This document shows positions 26,190 through 34,559 of a stretch of DNA of 37,324 nt, one piece after another. Made by a program: the position numbers and the translations under genes. The notes below the pieces were generated by a model. It worked only from the letters and a program-made list of their open reading frames with translations, did no database searches and was not told where the DNA came from. Source of the stretch: JAAYJR01 sp964563975 (lineage in GTDB: Bacteria; Bacteroidota; Bacteroidia; Bacteroidales; Prolixibacteraceae); NCBI GenBank assembly GCA_964563975.1, contig CAZLZJ010000019.1, positions 1 to 37,324 on the forward strand. The letters run 5' to 3'. The stretch's first letter is position 1. Every line of letters starts with the position of its first letter.

Positions 26190-26421
26190 ATAGTGTGATA
26201 AAAACATCAGCAGTAAAACAACAATCAAAGCAAATTATTAATCAATGTAATCACCTGTAATTTTATATATTTTCGAACATAAAATTCAAAGATTCAGTTG
26301 ATTATTAAATTAAATGTAAACTCAATTTTAATTGTAATTTTTTCTTCAAACAGTTATATACTAAAAATCAATAACTTATAATATTATTTAAATATTAAAG
26401 ATAAAAATATATTAATATTCT

Positions 26422-26453
26422 TTTGGATTGTATTAATTTTCTTTTTAATATTG
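26422..26453 (+). promoter_or_regulatory. Candidate promoter for the Cys/Lys-rich small protein
   Basis: TTTG at 26422-26425, a 20-base spacer and TAATATTG at 26446-26453, one mismatch from TAnnTTTG. The start near 26460 gives a leader of about 50 bases. Confidence 0.4.
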
Positions 26454-26510
26454 AATTGCTATTAAACAATGAAGAAAAGAAAAAAATTGTAACACTTAAA
26501 ATTTCAAATC

Positions 26511-26786
26511 ATGAAAAAGCTTTTATTAATTTTTACGATGATTTTTGTTTACGGACTTTTAGTATCAACTGCAAATGTTGTTACAACGAACTCTGACAAG
26601 TCAAAAATAACAGTAGTTTCTGAAAAAGATCAAAATGCAACTGTGGAGTTAAATAAAAAAGAGGCTAAAAAAGCCAAAGGTGTAAAAGCCGAAAGCAATT
26701 CTGAAAACTGCAGCAAAAAAGAGGCAAAAGCCGGGGAGTGTACAAGCGATAAAGCAAAAGCAACTTCTGACTGTTGCAAAAAATAG
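26511..26786 (+). CDS. Small exported Cys/Lys-rich protein
   Basis: I do not recognise this 91-residue protein. It has a signal sequence (core about residues 4-20, ending near STANV) and a low-complexity mature part dominated by Lys, Ala, Glu and Ser. The last third carries four cysteines in ENCSKK, GECTSD and SDCCKK, and the protein ends in a basic CCKK. It has no lipobox. The cysteine spacing could bind a metal or form disulfides; that is inference. Its own promoter and a strong terminator suggest an independently regulated gene. Confidence 0.7.
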   Translation: MKKLLLIFTMIFVYGLLVSTANVVTTNSDKSKITVVSEKDQNATVELNKKEAKKAKGVKAESNSENCSKKEAKAGECTSDKAKATSDCCKK

Positions 26787-26801
26787 GCCATCTGTTAATA
26801 T

Positions 26802-26836
26802 TAAAAGCCGGTTAACTTAAATGCCGGCTTTTTTTT
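26802..26836 (+). terminator. Strong intrinsic terminator overlapping the convergent gene end
   Basis: AAAAGCCGG and CCGGCTTTT pair around an 11-base loop and are followed by a T run on the plus strand. The distal arm lies inside the last codons of the convergent gene, whose stop is at 26817-26819. Confidence 0.8.
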
Positions 26837-27239
26837 TAAAAAATCCAAAAAAAACAATACGCCCCGATTGATCTTTTTGAAGGAGCCTCAGTTGATTTTT
26901 AGTCAATGCAAACTGAAAAACTTCCTTTTGATCTTTTTCCGGAGTTATTATATTTAAAAAATTTTGGGACAAGCTCCAGAAGTAAATTTTTTCATTGGTG
27001 AAAAATTTTACCGGCAAATTTGACTTTTGCCTGAAAATCCCCCTATTGTCAAATTCTATTTCCCAGTGTATATTCCCTTTGAGAAGTTGTTCTTCTTTTA
27101 TATGTAAAAGTTCATCTTCCGGCTCATAGTAATATTCATATAATATCCACAAGCCTGTTAAAGTCATTTTGGGTCTGACCGGTGCAATAAATGAATTTGC
27201 CCAACTTTTAAACAGTGATAATGACAACTTTATATACAT
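26817..27239 (-). CDS. Small beta-rich protein of unknown function (lipocalin-like?)
   Basis: The frame is open from 27254 (145 residues); an ATG at 27237-27239 gives 140 and a later one near residue 30 gives about 116. The conserved-looking part begins LTGLWILYEYYYEP and runs as alternating beta strands (GNIHWEIEFDNRGIFRQ, KFFTNEKIYFW, EVFQFALTKNQLRLLQ), reminiscent of lipocalin-like or DUF-type calycin domains with a Gly-x-Trp near the start. No lipobox or clear signal peptide is present. I cannot name the family. The start is uncertain. It is convergent with the Cys/Lys-rich gene. Confidence 0.55.
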   Translation of the reverse strand: MYIKLSLSLFKSWANSFIAPVRPKMTLTGLWILYEYYYEPEDELLHIKEEQLLKGNIHWEIEFDNRGIFRQKSNLPVKFFTNEKIYFWSLSQNFLNIITPEKDQKEVFQFALTKNQLRLLQKDQSGRIVFFGFFKKKAGI

Positions 27240-27418
27240 AATTAAAAACAACAACTTTTAACCTTATTTCCGGCGTACCTGGCCAATTTTAAATAAATTT
27301 ATTCCAAAAATAGTGATTAAAATTTCAAAATATTAACATGATGTAACTATCATTTTATCTTTTCAAAAATATATCTGCAGCTTAATCCTAATTTATTATT
27401 TTTACAAAAAAAAGAACT

Positions 27419-28180
27419 ATGGACAAGCCAATTCGTATTATGCCATGCTTAGATATGGAAAAAGGACGGGTAGTTAAAGGTGTACACTTTATTAGCATAA
27501 AGGATGCAGGAGATCCGGTTGAATGTGCAAAAATATATTGTGAAGCCGGAGCAGACGAAATAGCAATGCTTGACATTACAGCTACACATGAAAATCGTCC
27601 TATTATGATTGAAGTGGTAAAATCAGTTGCTGAAGTTATTAACATACCATTCACGGTTGGCGGAGGAATATCAGATATCAAATCAGCAGAGGCAATATTA
27701 AAAGCCGGAGCTGATAAAGTTTCGGCCAGCAGTGCTGCTTTTCGTAATCCTGATCTTATACCGGATTTAATAAAAGCATTTGGTGCTGAAAAGATCACTA
27801 TAGCCATAGATGTTGATAAAAATGAAAATATGCCGTCAGGATATGAAGTTTATATAAACGGAGGCAGAACTGCAACCGGCACTGATGCTGTTGAATGGGC
27901 CAAACAAATTGACGGGTACGGTGTTCCGGTAATTTTACCCACAAGTAAAGCCGGTGACGGAGCCCGGACAGGATATGACCTGCCGGTTATAAAAGCCATT
28001 AAAAATGTTGTCAATGCTGAAGTAGTTGCATCAGGCGGAGCAGGCAAACCCGAACATTTTGCTGAAGCGATTGATGCAGGTGCAACCATACTGCTTGCTG
28101 CTTCAGTATTTCATTTCGGGAACATTACTATTCCGGATCTTAAAAAATATCTGAAAAAATCAGGCTATAAGATCATATAA
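27419..28180 (+). CDS. hisF: HisF-family TIM-barrel protein, stand-alone and divergent
   Basis: The 253-residue protein is a (beta/alpha)8 barrel and clearly HisF-like: Asp12 in MPCLDM and Asp131 in AIDVD match the two catalytic aspartates of IGP synthase cyclase, and TVGGGI, GADKVS and ASGGAG phosphate-binding segments are present. Two positions differ. Val171 stands where the ammonia-gate Glu167 (Thermotoga numbering) is expected, and Ala178 replaces Asp174 in LPTSKAGDG. No hisH or other his gene is in the window. It may act in histidine synthesis with distant partners or be a paralogue with another role. It has no close neighbours on its strand. Confidence 0.8.
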   Translation: MDKPIRIMPCLDMEKGRVVKGVHFISIKDAGDPVECAKIYCEAGADEIAMLDITATHENRPIMIEVVKSVAEVINIPFTVGGGISDIKSAEAILKAGADKVSASSAAFRNPDLIPDLIKAFGAEKITIAIDVDKNENMPSGYEVYINGGRTATGTDAVEWAKQIDGYGVPVILPTSKAGDGARTGYDLPVIKAIKNVVNAEVVASGGAGKPEHFAEAIDAGATILLAASVFHFGNITIPDLKKYLKKSGYKII

Positions 28181-28254
28181 CCTTCTTATTAAATAAAGTT
28201 CTGCTCATATTATAAAAGTCCTTTCACGGGTTTCAAAAAATAGTTTTAAAAAAG

Positions 28255-28974
28255 CTATTGGCTCTTTTTATACCATAAGTAATTCCCGATATTATAAAAT
28301 TCAATAAATCTTTCAGGATCCTCAGACAATTCATCTTTGGTATATGGAAAATAAGGCACTAACAAATCATTGCCCGGTATCCAGTTTGCAGGGGTAAACA
28401 TATTGTTTGCCTGTGCAGTTTGTAAGGCCCGGACTGTCCTCAATATCTCCTCTAAATTCCTTCCCACATTCATCGGATAAAATGAAGTTGATTCAACTAT
28501 ATTATCAGGATTTATTATAAATACGCCCCTGACATCTTTTGTTGTACTAACAGGATAATGTAACATTCCGTATAATTTCGACACCACAGCCTTTTCATCG
28601 GCGATTAAAGGAAAATCAATCTTGATGGACGAAGGACCTTTGCTTAAAACTTCTTCCATTGAGCTCTTCCAAAGTTGATGCGTATTTTTATTATCTGTTG
28701 ATAATATTGCAAGTTCAACATTTAACTGCCTGAATTGATCCTGCATCATTGCAAGATGCAAAATTTCGCTTGTACAAACCGGGGTAAAATCACCCGGATG
28801 ACTTAACAACACTTTCCATTTTTGCCCAAAATCATCAGGGAACTTTAACAACCCAATAGTTGATTCAGATGTAAATGAAGGAGCTTTAGAACCGATTAAA
28901 GGGATACTGTTCTGAGAAAATAATGAGCCTGTAAGCATCGAAGATACAATGAGAAACAAAATCTTTACTTTCAT
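28255..28974 (-). CDS. Exported 1-Cys-type peroxiredoxin (Prx6/AhpC-TSA family)
   Basis: The 239-residue protein begins with a signal peptide (core about 4-19, FSQN cleavage region). The peroxidatic Cys67 lies in HPGDFTPVCTSE, the Prx6-type motif, and the C-terminal Prx6 domain (about 160-225: FYPMNVGRNLEEILRTVRALQ) is complete. No second cysteine exists in the mature protein, so it is a 1-Cys enzyme that needs an external thiol or thioredoxin. Most Prx6 homologues are cytosolic, so the export signal is unusual. It is convergent with hisF. Confidence 0.9.
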   Translation of the reverse strand: MKVKILFLIVSSMLTGSLFSQNSIPLIGSKAPSFTSESTIGLLKFPDDFGQKWKVLLSHPGDFTPVCTSEILHLAMMQDQFRQLNVELAILSTDNKNTHQLWKSSMEEVLSKGPSSIKIDFPLIADEKAVVSKLYGMLHYPVSTTKDVRGVFIINPDNIVESTSFYPMNVGRNLEEILRTVRALQTAQANNMFTPANWIPGNDLLVPYFPYTKDELSEDPERFIEFYNIGNYLWYKKSQ

Positions 28975-29381
28975 CTGATTAAAATTAAAAGTTTTTAAAA
29001 GTATTATATAACTTATCGCGATTAATATTGGGATGCACTTCTCATAGCTTTGAGCATTTAATTAGATAAAGCTACGATTATTTACCTAAACAATAACAAA
29101 AGGTCTTTAAGTATTTTTATTTTTAAATGAAAATTAACATTTATCTCTGTCGTATAAAAACAGAGTGCTCTTTTTTTGCAGCATCTTAATGGCTAAATGA
29201 AAGAGGTGGTCTTTTAAAATTTCTAAATAAAGGAGTAATTGCAGAATGGAAAACATCTGCAATAAATTCGTATTTATTATATTTGCCCCAAGTGTTACTC
29301 ATGGTATATCCGATTATTGCCAAACTCGGAATATTCCCAAAGTAAATTTTATTTATTAACATTATTAAAAACTAACACATC
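28975..29381. other. Intergenic region before the ceramidase-like gene
   Basis: About 400 AT-rich bases. It holds the candidate promoter at 29256-29286 and, overlapping it, a 37-codon plus-strand frame (29246-29359) preceded by AAAGGAG. I see no other feature. Confidence 0.5.
29256..29286 (+). promoter_or_regulatory. Candidate promoter for the ceramidase-like gene
   Basis: TCTG at 29256-29259 (one mismatch to TTTG), an 18-base spacer and TATATTTGC at 29278-29286. The leader would be about 90 bases. Confidence 0.4.
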
Positions 29382-30821
29382 ATGATTAGCAAAAGAATTG
29401 CAAAATGCTTAACCGGCACTCTTTTTCTGCTATTTCAGGTGTTTGCTGCAAACCACTCTTATGCCGGAGCTAATTCTCAGCAACAAGCACCCAAAAAATT
29501 ATTCAAAGCAGGTGCTGCTTCAGTAAACACATCTCCTTCAATGGCTACAGATATGAGAGGCAGCCCTGAAATTATCAACATTCACGATGAATTGCACGCA
29601 CGCTGTCTTGTTTTGGACGATGGTGAAAATAGAGTTGCATTTGTTGTAGTAGACATATTGGGGTTACACCATCAATTAGTTGAAGAGGCTAAAGAGATAA
29701 TCCAAAAAGAGAATGATATAACTCTTGAGAATGTAGTGGTTTCATCCACTCACACTCACTCTATAACCCCTGCAACCGGTGCACCGCCCTTTAATGAATA
29801 TCAGGAATTCTTAAAAAGGCGTATAGCAGATGTTGTGAAAAAAGCTATTTTTAATCTGGAACCGGCCCGTATAGGTTGGGGTGCAGGAAGCCTCCCGGAA
29901 CATGTTTTTGTCAGGCGCTGGTTTATGAAATCCGGCAGTCGGGTACCAAATCCCTATGGAGATGGAGATGACAAAGTTAGGATGAATCCCGGAAGACTTA
30001 ACCCCAATATTGTAAAGCCGGCAGGAGAACCTGATCCTGAAATATCAGTTATTTCAATTCAGTCTCTGGAAGGTGATCCGATCGCCCTATTCGCCAACTA
30101 TTCACTTCATTATGTAGGGGGTGTTCCCAGAAGTCATATTTCAGCAGACTATTATGGAATTTTTGCAGAACGCATTAAAGAGTTGTTGGGAGCCAGCCAC
30201 CAGGATCCTCCATTTATCGGGATCATGTCTAATGGAACATCAGGAGATGTCAATAATATAAACTATGCTTCACCCGGACATAATTATCCTCCTTATGCAA
30301 GAATGAAAGTGGTAGCTTATGATGTTGCAAAAGAGGTAAAAAGGGTGTATGAAACAATTGAGCACCATGACTGGGTTAAGGTTCAGTCAGCCCAACAGAT
30401 GCTGCCTTTAAAAGTGAGAAAGCCCGACGATAAAATGGTTGAACGTGCAAAAAAGGTATTATCTGAACCGGATTGGAGTGTTGGTCCGCATGGTAGTGTT
30501 CATCACTATAACAAAGGATTGTTAAGCCGTCTGGAGATGCCTGATGTTGTAGAGATTCCTCTTCAATCTTTTAAAATCGGCGAACTTGCCATTGCTACCA
30601 TCCCATTTGAAACATTTGCTGAAATAGGACTTGAAATAAAAGCAAAAAATAAGCCCAATCCTTCATTTACAATATCAATAGCAAATGGCTACCTGGGTTA
30701 TTTACCTACACCGAGACAGCATGAGTGGGGAGGGTATGAAGCCTGGACCAACAGATATGAGTATGAGGCATCTGTAAAAATCATAGACACCTTAATGAAA
30801 ATGTTTAAAAGTTTTGAATAA
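29382..30821 (+). CDS. Secreted neutral/alkaline ceramidase-like hydrolase
   Basis: The 479-residue protein has a signal peptide (core about 11-23, cleavage near SYAGA) and the N-terminal domain of neutral/alkaline non-lysosomal ceramidases. Family marks are KAGAASVNTSP, the zinc-type SSTHTHS with His124 and His126, a later His in NYSLHYVGG, and NGTSGDVNN in the region of the catalytic serine segment. It lacks the C-terminal domain of true ceramidases (which are above 600 residues), so it is one of the shorter homologues whose substrate is not established; ceramide or another amide are possibilities. It is convergent with the FAH-family gene, the stops being seven bases apart. Confidence 0.85.
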   Translation: MISKRIAKCLTGTLFLLFQVFAANHSYAGANSQQQAPKKLFKAGAASVNTSPSMATDMRGSPEIINIHDELHARCLVLDDGENRVAFVVVDILGLHHQLVEEAKEIIQKENDITLENVVVSSTHTHSITPATGAPPFNEYQEFLKRRIADVVKKAIFNLEPARIGWGAGSLPEHVFVRRWFMKSGSRVPNPYGDGDDKVRMNPGRLNPNIVKPAGEPDPEISVISIQSLEGDPIALFANYSLHYVGGVPRSHISADYYGIFAERIKELLGASHQDPPFIGIMSNGTSGDVNNINYASPGHNYPPYARMKVVAYDVAKEVKRVYETIEHHDWVKVQSAQQMLPLKVRKPDDKMVERAKKVLSEPDWSVGPHGSVHHYNKGLLSRLEMPDVVEIPLQSFKIGELAIATIPFETFAEIGLEIKAKNKPNPSFTISIANGYLGYLPTPRQHEWGGYEAWTNRYEYEASVKIIDTLMKMFKSFE

Positions 30822-30828
30822 CGTTTTT

Positions 30829-31635
30829 TCAGATAACTTCTAATTCAACAGGATTTATTAGTTGTCCTATTTTTTCTATATCAATTATTACAGAATCACC
30901 CTGCTGCAACCAGCGGGGTGGTTTTGAAGCTTTACCTACTCCGTGGGGCGTACCGGTTAAAATAACAGTACCGGGTAATAGTGTAGTGCTACCGCTTAAA
31001 AATTCAATTAACGCTGCAACATCAAAAATCATATCGCGAGTATTCCAGTTCTGCAATATTTCACCATTCAGAATAGTTTTAATCTGCAAATCATTAGGAT
31101 TTTTTATTTCATCAGAAGTGACAATATGAGGGCCAAGCGGACAAAAACTGTCGAATGTCTTTCCCCTGCACCACTGCCCGCTATTATATCTTATCTGCCA
31201 GTCGCGTGCACTGACATCATTTGCACAGGTATACCCGAAAACATAATTCAAAGCATCGTCTCTGCTTACATTTTTACACTCTTTACCTATAATAACTGCT
31301 AATTCACACTCATAATCAACCTCTTCACTAACTAACTTACAAGGTATATATATAGGATCTCCCGGATTTTGAACAGAGCTGACCGCTTTCAAAAAAAGAA
31401 CAGGAAATTCAGGTACTTTCATATTGCTTTCTGCAGCATGACGCCGGTAATTTAATCCGATACACAATATTGAAGAAGGCATCAAAGGGGCTAATACTTT
31501 TTTTACTTCAACAATCTCTTCCGTAATTTTATAATTATTAAAAATATCTCCTTCAATTTTATTAACATCTCCATTATCACCAATTTTCCCAAATCCAGTA
31601 GTTCCTGTCAAGTCTATATATCTTATTATCTTCAT
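30829..31635 (-). CDS. Fumarylacetoacetate hydrolase family protein
   Basis: The 268-residue cytosolic protein has the FAH-like beta-sandwich fold: CIGLNYRRHAAES, the metal-binding acidic cluster in EEVDYECELAVIIG, VFGYTCANDVSARD, and a GTVILTGTPHGVG segment. Members include acylpyruvate hydrolases, 2-hydroxyhepta-2,4-diene-1,7-dioate isomerases and oxaloacetate decarboxylases. The window holds no aromatic-degradation genes, so a general acylpyruvase or oxaloacetate tautomerase role is as likely. It lies 23 bases after the dinB start region on the same strand and could be co-transcribed with it. Confidence 0.88.
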   Translation of the reverse strand: MKIIRYIDLTGTTGFGKIGDNGDVNKIEGDIFNNYKITEEIVEVKKVLAPLMPSSILCIGLNYRRHAAESNMKVPEFPVLFLKAVSSVQNPGDPIYIPCKLVSEEVDYECELAVIIGKECKNVSRDDALNYVFGYTCANDVSARDWQIRYNSGQWCRGKTFDSFCPLGPHIVTSDEIKNPNDLQIKTILNGEILQNWNTRDMIFDVAALIEFLSGSTTLLPGTVILTGTPHGVGKASKPPRWLQQGDSVIIDIEKIGQLINPVELEVI

Positions 31636-31658
31636 AAAAGTGAAATTTAATCAGTAAA

Positions 31659-32729
31659 TTAAAATTTAATAGTAAGCTGTACCGGCTCTCTGTTTTCATT
31701 AATAATAAAATTAGATAATGTCAATCCGACAAGCCTGACACCTTTTGCAAAATTATAAGAATTTAAAATCTTTTTTGCTTCCGTTATTAACATCTCTTTA
31801 GATGAAATCCATCCTGACACAGTTTTGCTTCCGGTATGTTGCTTAAAATCTGAGTACTTAAATTTGAAAGTAAGAGTTTTGGCTTTTACTCCTGATTTCA
31901 CTGCTCTGCCCCAAAGCAGATCGGCAATTTGAAGCATTTTCTCTTCCAGCTCCTTCTTATGATACAGGTCTTTCTGAAAAGTTTGTTCAGTTCCAATTGA
32001 TTTTCTTTCATGAAATGGTTCTACCTGCCGGGGATCTTTCCCCCGGCAAATCTCATAATAAAAATTTCCCGCTTTCCCAAATAACCTGATCAATTCAAAC
32101 CTGCTGATTTTTTTCAGGTCACTGCCATTCCATACTCCCATTTTATTTAATTTTCCGGCAGTCACCTTCCCTATCCCGAAAAATTTCTTTATTTCCAGCT
32201 TTTCAAGAAACTCTAAAGCTTGTTCGGGAGTTATAACAAATAATCCATTAGGCTTATTAACATCAGAAGCAATCTTTGCAAGGAATTTATTATACGAAAC
32301 ACCGGCCGAAGCTGTCAATCCGGTTTCCAGATTGATCCTTTCCCTTATCTCTTCGGCAATAAGTGTGGCAGAGGGTTTTCCTCTTTTTACATAAGTTACA
32401 TCAAGAAATGCTTCATCAAGCGACAAAGGTTCAACCAAATCTGTATATTCAAAAAATATGGTACGTACTTTTTCTGATATCTCCTTATAACGGTCAAACC
32501 GGGGTTTCACAAATATCAATCCCGGGCACCTAAGTTTCGCCAATTTTGAAGAGATGGCAGAGCGGACTCCGTATTTCCGGGCTTCATAACTGGCTGCAGC
32601 AACAACACCACGCTCCCTGGAACCTCCAACAGCTACAGGTTTTCCTTTCAATCCAGGATTGTCAAGTTGCTCAACCGATGCATAAAAGGCATCCATGTCG
32701 ACATGAATTATTTTCCGGATATTTTTCAA
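31659..32729 (-). CDS. dinB: DNA polymerase IV (Y family)
   Basis: The 356-residue translesion polymerase has catalytic carboxylates Asp11 in HVDMDAFYASVE and Asp105-Glu106 in SLDEAFLDV, the ASAGVSYNKFLAKIASD palm motif, a helix-hairpin-helix thumb (about 170-220) and the little-finger domain (from about 235). The C-terminal end reaches the expected clamp-binding region (PVQLTIKF, a QLxxF-like motif). Length is normal. Confidence 0.96.
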   Translation of the reverse strand: MKNIRKIIHVDMDAFYASVEQLDNPGLKGKPVAVGGSRERGVVAAASYEARKYGVRSAISSKLAKLRCPGLIFVKPRFDRYKEISEKVRTIFFEYTDLVEPLSLDEAFLDVTYVKRGKPSATLIAEEIRERINLETGLTASAGVSYNKFLAKIASDVNKPNGLFVITPEQALEFLEKLEIKKFFGIGKVTAGKLNKMGVWNGSDLKKISRFELIRLFGKAGNFYYEICRGKDPRQVEPFHERKSIGTEQTFQKDLYHKKELEEKMLQIADLLWGRAVKSGVKAKTLTFKFKYSDFKQHTGSKTVSGWISSKEMLITEAKKILNSYNFAKGVRLVGLTLSNFIINENREPVQLTIKF

Positions 32730-32860
32730 TCAAATTTTTGATATAATAACTCCATCAGAAATGACAACATCAGATAAAACCGACTCATTCTCAAGCTTCT
32801 CAATATGGTATAAGATTATAACTATTTAAGAATTTGTTTCTTGTAAATATAGTTATAAAA

Positions 32861-33370
32861 TTAAATATCGATACCTCTTAACAGCTTTTCGTAGCTGCAT
32901 GACGAGGAGTAATTAACATCACTTAAGAAATTATAATAATTTTCAGTTGAATACCCTTTCTCTTTCCAGTGATCCCTCCAGTAAATATAGTCGTCAACGG
33001 AATCTGTCCAATGTCTGTATTTTGCATATCCCATAGCCATTCCTGTTGCTGTAGTTTTCCTGATATAAGGATACTTCATGCCTGAAATGTTATTATAAAC
33101 AGTAAAAAGTTCACTTTTAAACCATCCTGTTTCAAGAATAAACTGTCTGATCGGGACCTCCATTAAAGAGGGATCAACAAGATCTATATACTCTTCCAAT
33201 AAAGGTAAACTAAACTCCATGGCTTTTATCTCATCAATCCTGTCCTGATCTTCATATTCTTTAACTTTTGTCTCATAATGCTTATCTAAAGCTTCTTTTA
33301 CAAAACCATCCAATCCCGGAGCTTTAACAATTGACGGCATTACGAGAAAAAATAAAAATAATCTTCTCAT
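32861..33370 (-). CDS. Glucosaminidase-domain cell wall hydrolase
   Basis: The 169-residue protein has a short hydrophobic N-terminus (about 3-15) that may be a signal peptide, and a glucosaminidase domain of the FlgJ/LytG type. The catalytic Glu80 lies in QFILETGWFKSELF, and the core continues with NNISGMKYP, TTATG, YAKYRHW and DSVDDYIYWRD. It would cut GlcNAc-MurNAc bonds in peptidoglycan. It is small for the family, having only the catalytic module. It stands alone on the minus strand upstream of dinB, with a -7 box about 120 bases upstream. Confidence 0.85.
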   Translation of the reverse strand: MRRLFLFFLVMPSIVKAPGLDGFVKEALDKHYETKVKEYEDQDRIDEIKAMEFSLPLLEEYIDLVDPSLMEVPIRQFILETGWFKSELFTVYNNISGMKYPYIRKTTATGMAMGYAKYRHWTDSVDDYIYWRDHWKEKGYSTENYYNFLSDVNYSSSCSYEKLLRGIDI

Positions 33371-33770
33371 AAAATAAATATTTCAGTTAAAAAGATGTTG
33401 ATTAATTTGTGTCTGGATTAGAAAGAATGATAAGGAAAACAATGAATAAGATAAAATTGTTTAATAATCATACTATTTAGAAATTATTTGAGGGGCAAAA
33501 GTAACGATACCTTTTAAAATGAAGACACAATCCGGCATCTTCGTTTAATATATAACATATTAATAACGCATTGATTTATATTATTTTCCCTATTTAAGCC
33601 GTCTCACATAAGCTGGAATTGCCAACAAATAAAAATAAAACTCCGATAAATTTTATCTTACAACACCTGAAATATCATACCATTTGAATTATTTTTTTAT
33701 TTTTGGCTTTGTAGGGCATAGCTGATTGCCGCAAGCTTTTTATAATACTAAAAAAATCAATTATAATAGT
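33371..33770. other. Intergenic region before the FISUMP genes
   Basis: About 400 AT-rich bases with no gene. It contains a minus-strand -7 box (33492-33503) for the glucosaminidase and no clear promoter for the FISUMP gene beyond a TATTTTTG at 33698-33705 that lacks a -33 partner. Confidence 0.5.
33492..33503 (-). promoter_or_regulatory. Candidate -7 box for the glucosaminidase gene
   Basis: On the minus strand TACTTTTGCCCC, an exact TAnnTTTG match. The leader would be about 120 bases. A CAA lies 24 bases beyond, a weak -33. Confidence 0.35.
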
Positions 33771-34481
33771 ATGAAACTAAAATATCCTATTTTGATTAAC
33801 CGGCTTATATTAATGGTCTTACTACTCCCGGTTACGGCAACTTTTTCTCAACTTTCAGCCCAGTTAACGGGCACAACTGTTTCTGATGCCGATGGCAACA
33901 TATATAATAGTGTAGTTATAGGGGATCAGGAATGGATGAAAGAAAATCTAAAAACAACCAAATTTAATGACAATACGGAAATCGAAAATATTGTCGACCC
34001 TACAAAATGGGCACGTGCCACATCGGCTGCCTACTCCTGGTATGATAATGACAGCTCTAAAATAAATATCTATGGAGCGCTTTATAACTGGCATGCCGTA
34101 AACTCAGGTAAATTATGCCCCAAAGGCTGGCGGGTACCTGACGATAATGACTGGCAAAAATTAACTGACTTTTTAGGAGGTATCGACAATGCGGGAGGAA
34201 AATTAAAAATGTCAGACAGTTCGCTTTGGAACCAATCTAACATAGGGGCTGCCAATGAGAGTGGTTTTTCGGCTGTCCCCGGAGGTTACCGGTTTGGAAA
34301 TTATTGGTATCCGGGTAATTTTTACGAAATCGGAGTTAATGGTTACTGGTGGTCTGATACAGAATATACAAAAACACATGCCTGGAGCCGGACCATAAAT
34401 TCAGAAAAAACAAAAGTTTATAGAAGCTTTTTCATAAAAAATTCAGGATTTAGTGTCAGATGTATTAAAAATGACAAATGA
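33771..34481 (+). CDS. FISUMP-domain exported protein (first of a tandem pair)
   Basis: From the ATG at 33771 the protein is 236 residues with a signal peptide (core about 9-23, ending near FSQLSAQ). The frame is open to 33726, but that would put 15 residues before the signal peptide. The rest is a 'Fibrobacter succinogenes major paralogous domain': DADGNIYNSVVIGDQEWMKENLKTT at the start, GALYNWHAVNSGKLCPKGWRVP in the middle, PGGYR and a final GFSVRCIK. Such proteins are surface or secreted, often in families, and resemble C-type-lectin-like (formylglycine-enzyme-related) folds. The function is unknown. Confidence 0.85.
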   Translation: MKLKYPILINRLILMVLLLPVTATFSQLSAQLTGTTVSDADGNIYNSVVIGDQEWMKENLKTTKFNDNTEIENIVDPTKWARATSAAYSWYDNDSSKINIYGALYNWHAVNSGKLCPKGWRVPDDNDWQKLTDFLGGIDNAGGKLKMSDSSLWNQSNIGAANESGFSAVPGGYRFGNYWYPGNFYEIGVNGYWWSDTEYTKTHAWSRTINSEKTKVYRSFFIKNSGFSVRCIKNDK

Positions 34482-34523
34482 AACAAGCATCCCGATTAAA
34501 ACATATGTAAGCAAGCTATCTGA

Positions 34524-34531
34524 TACCTTTG
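34524..34531 (+). promoter_or_regulatory. Candidate -7 box between the FISUMP genes
   Basis: TACCTTTG fits the consensus and sits about 30 bases before the second FISUMP gene. The -33 element is poor, so the pair may also be co-transcribed. Confidence 0.3.
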
Positions 34532-34559
34532 AAAACTTTAAATTTTAATTTACTAAACC

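Noticed and set aside
26190..26228. N-terminal hydrophobic extension of MiaA
   Set aside because: MiaA is cytosolic and the P-loop should be near the N-terminus. The paired ATG just before KKYDLITIMGPT is the natural start.
29382..31635. Ceramidase-like and FAH-family genes as one catabolic unit
   Set aside because: They are convergent, with stops seven bases apart, so they are not co-transcribed, and no pathway links them.
32740..32830. Short protein-like minus-strand stretch just upstream of dinB, and a 22-codon plus-strand frame on the opposite strand
   Set aside because: The minus-strand stretch has no start codon after its upstream stop, and the plus-strand frame is too short with no supporting signal.
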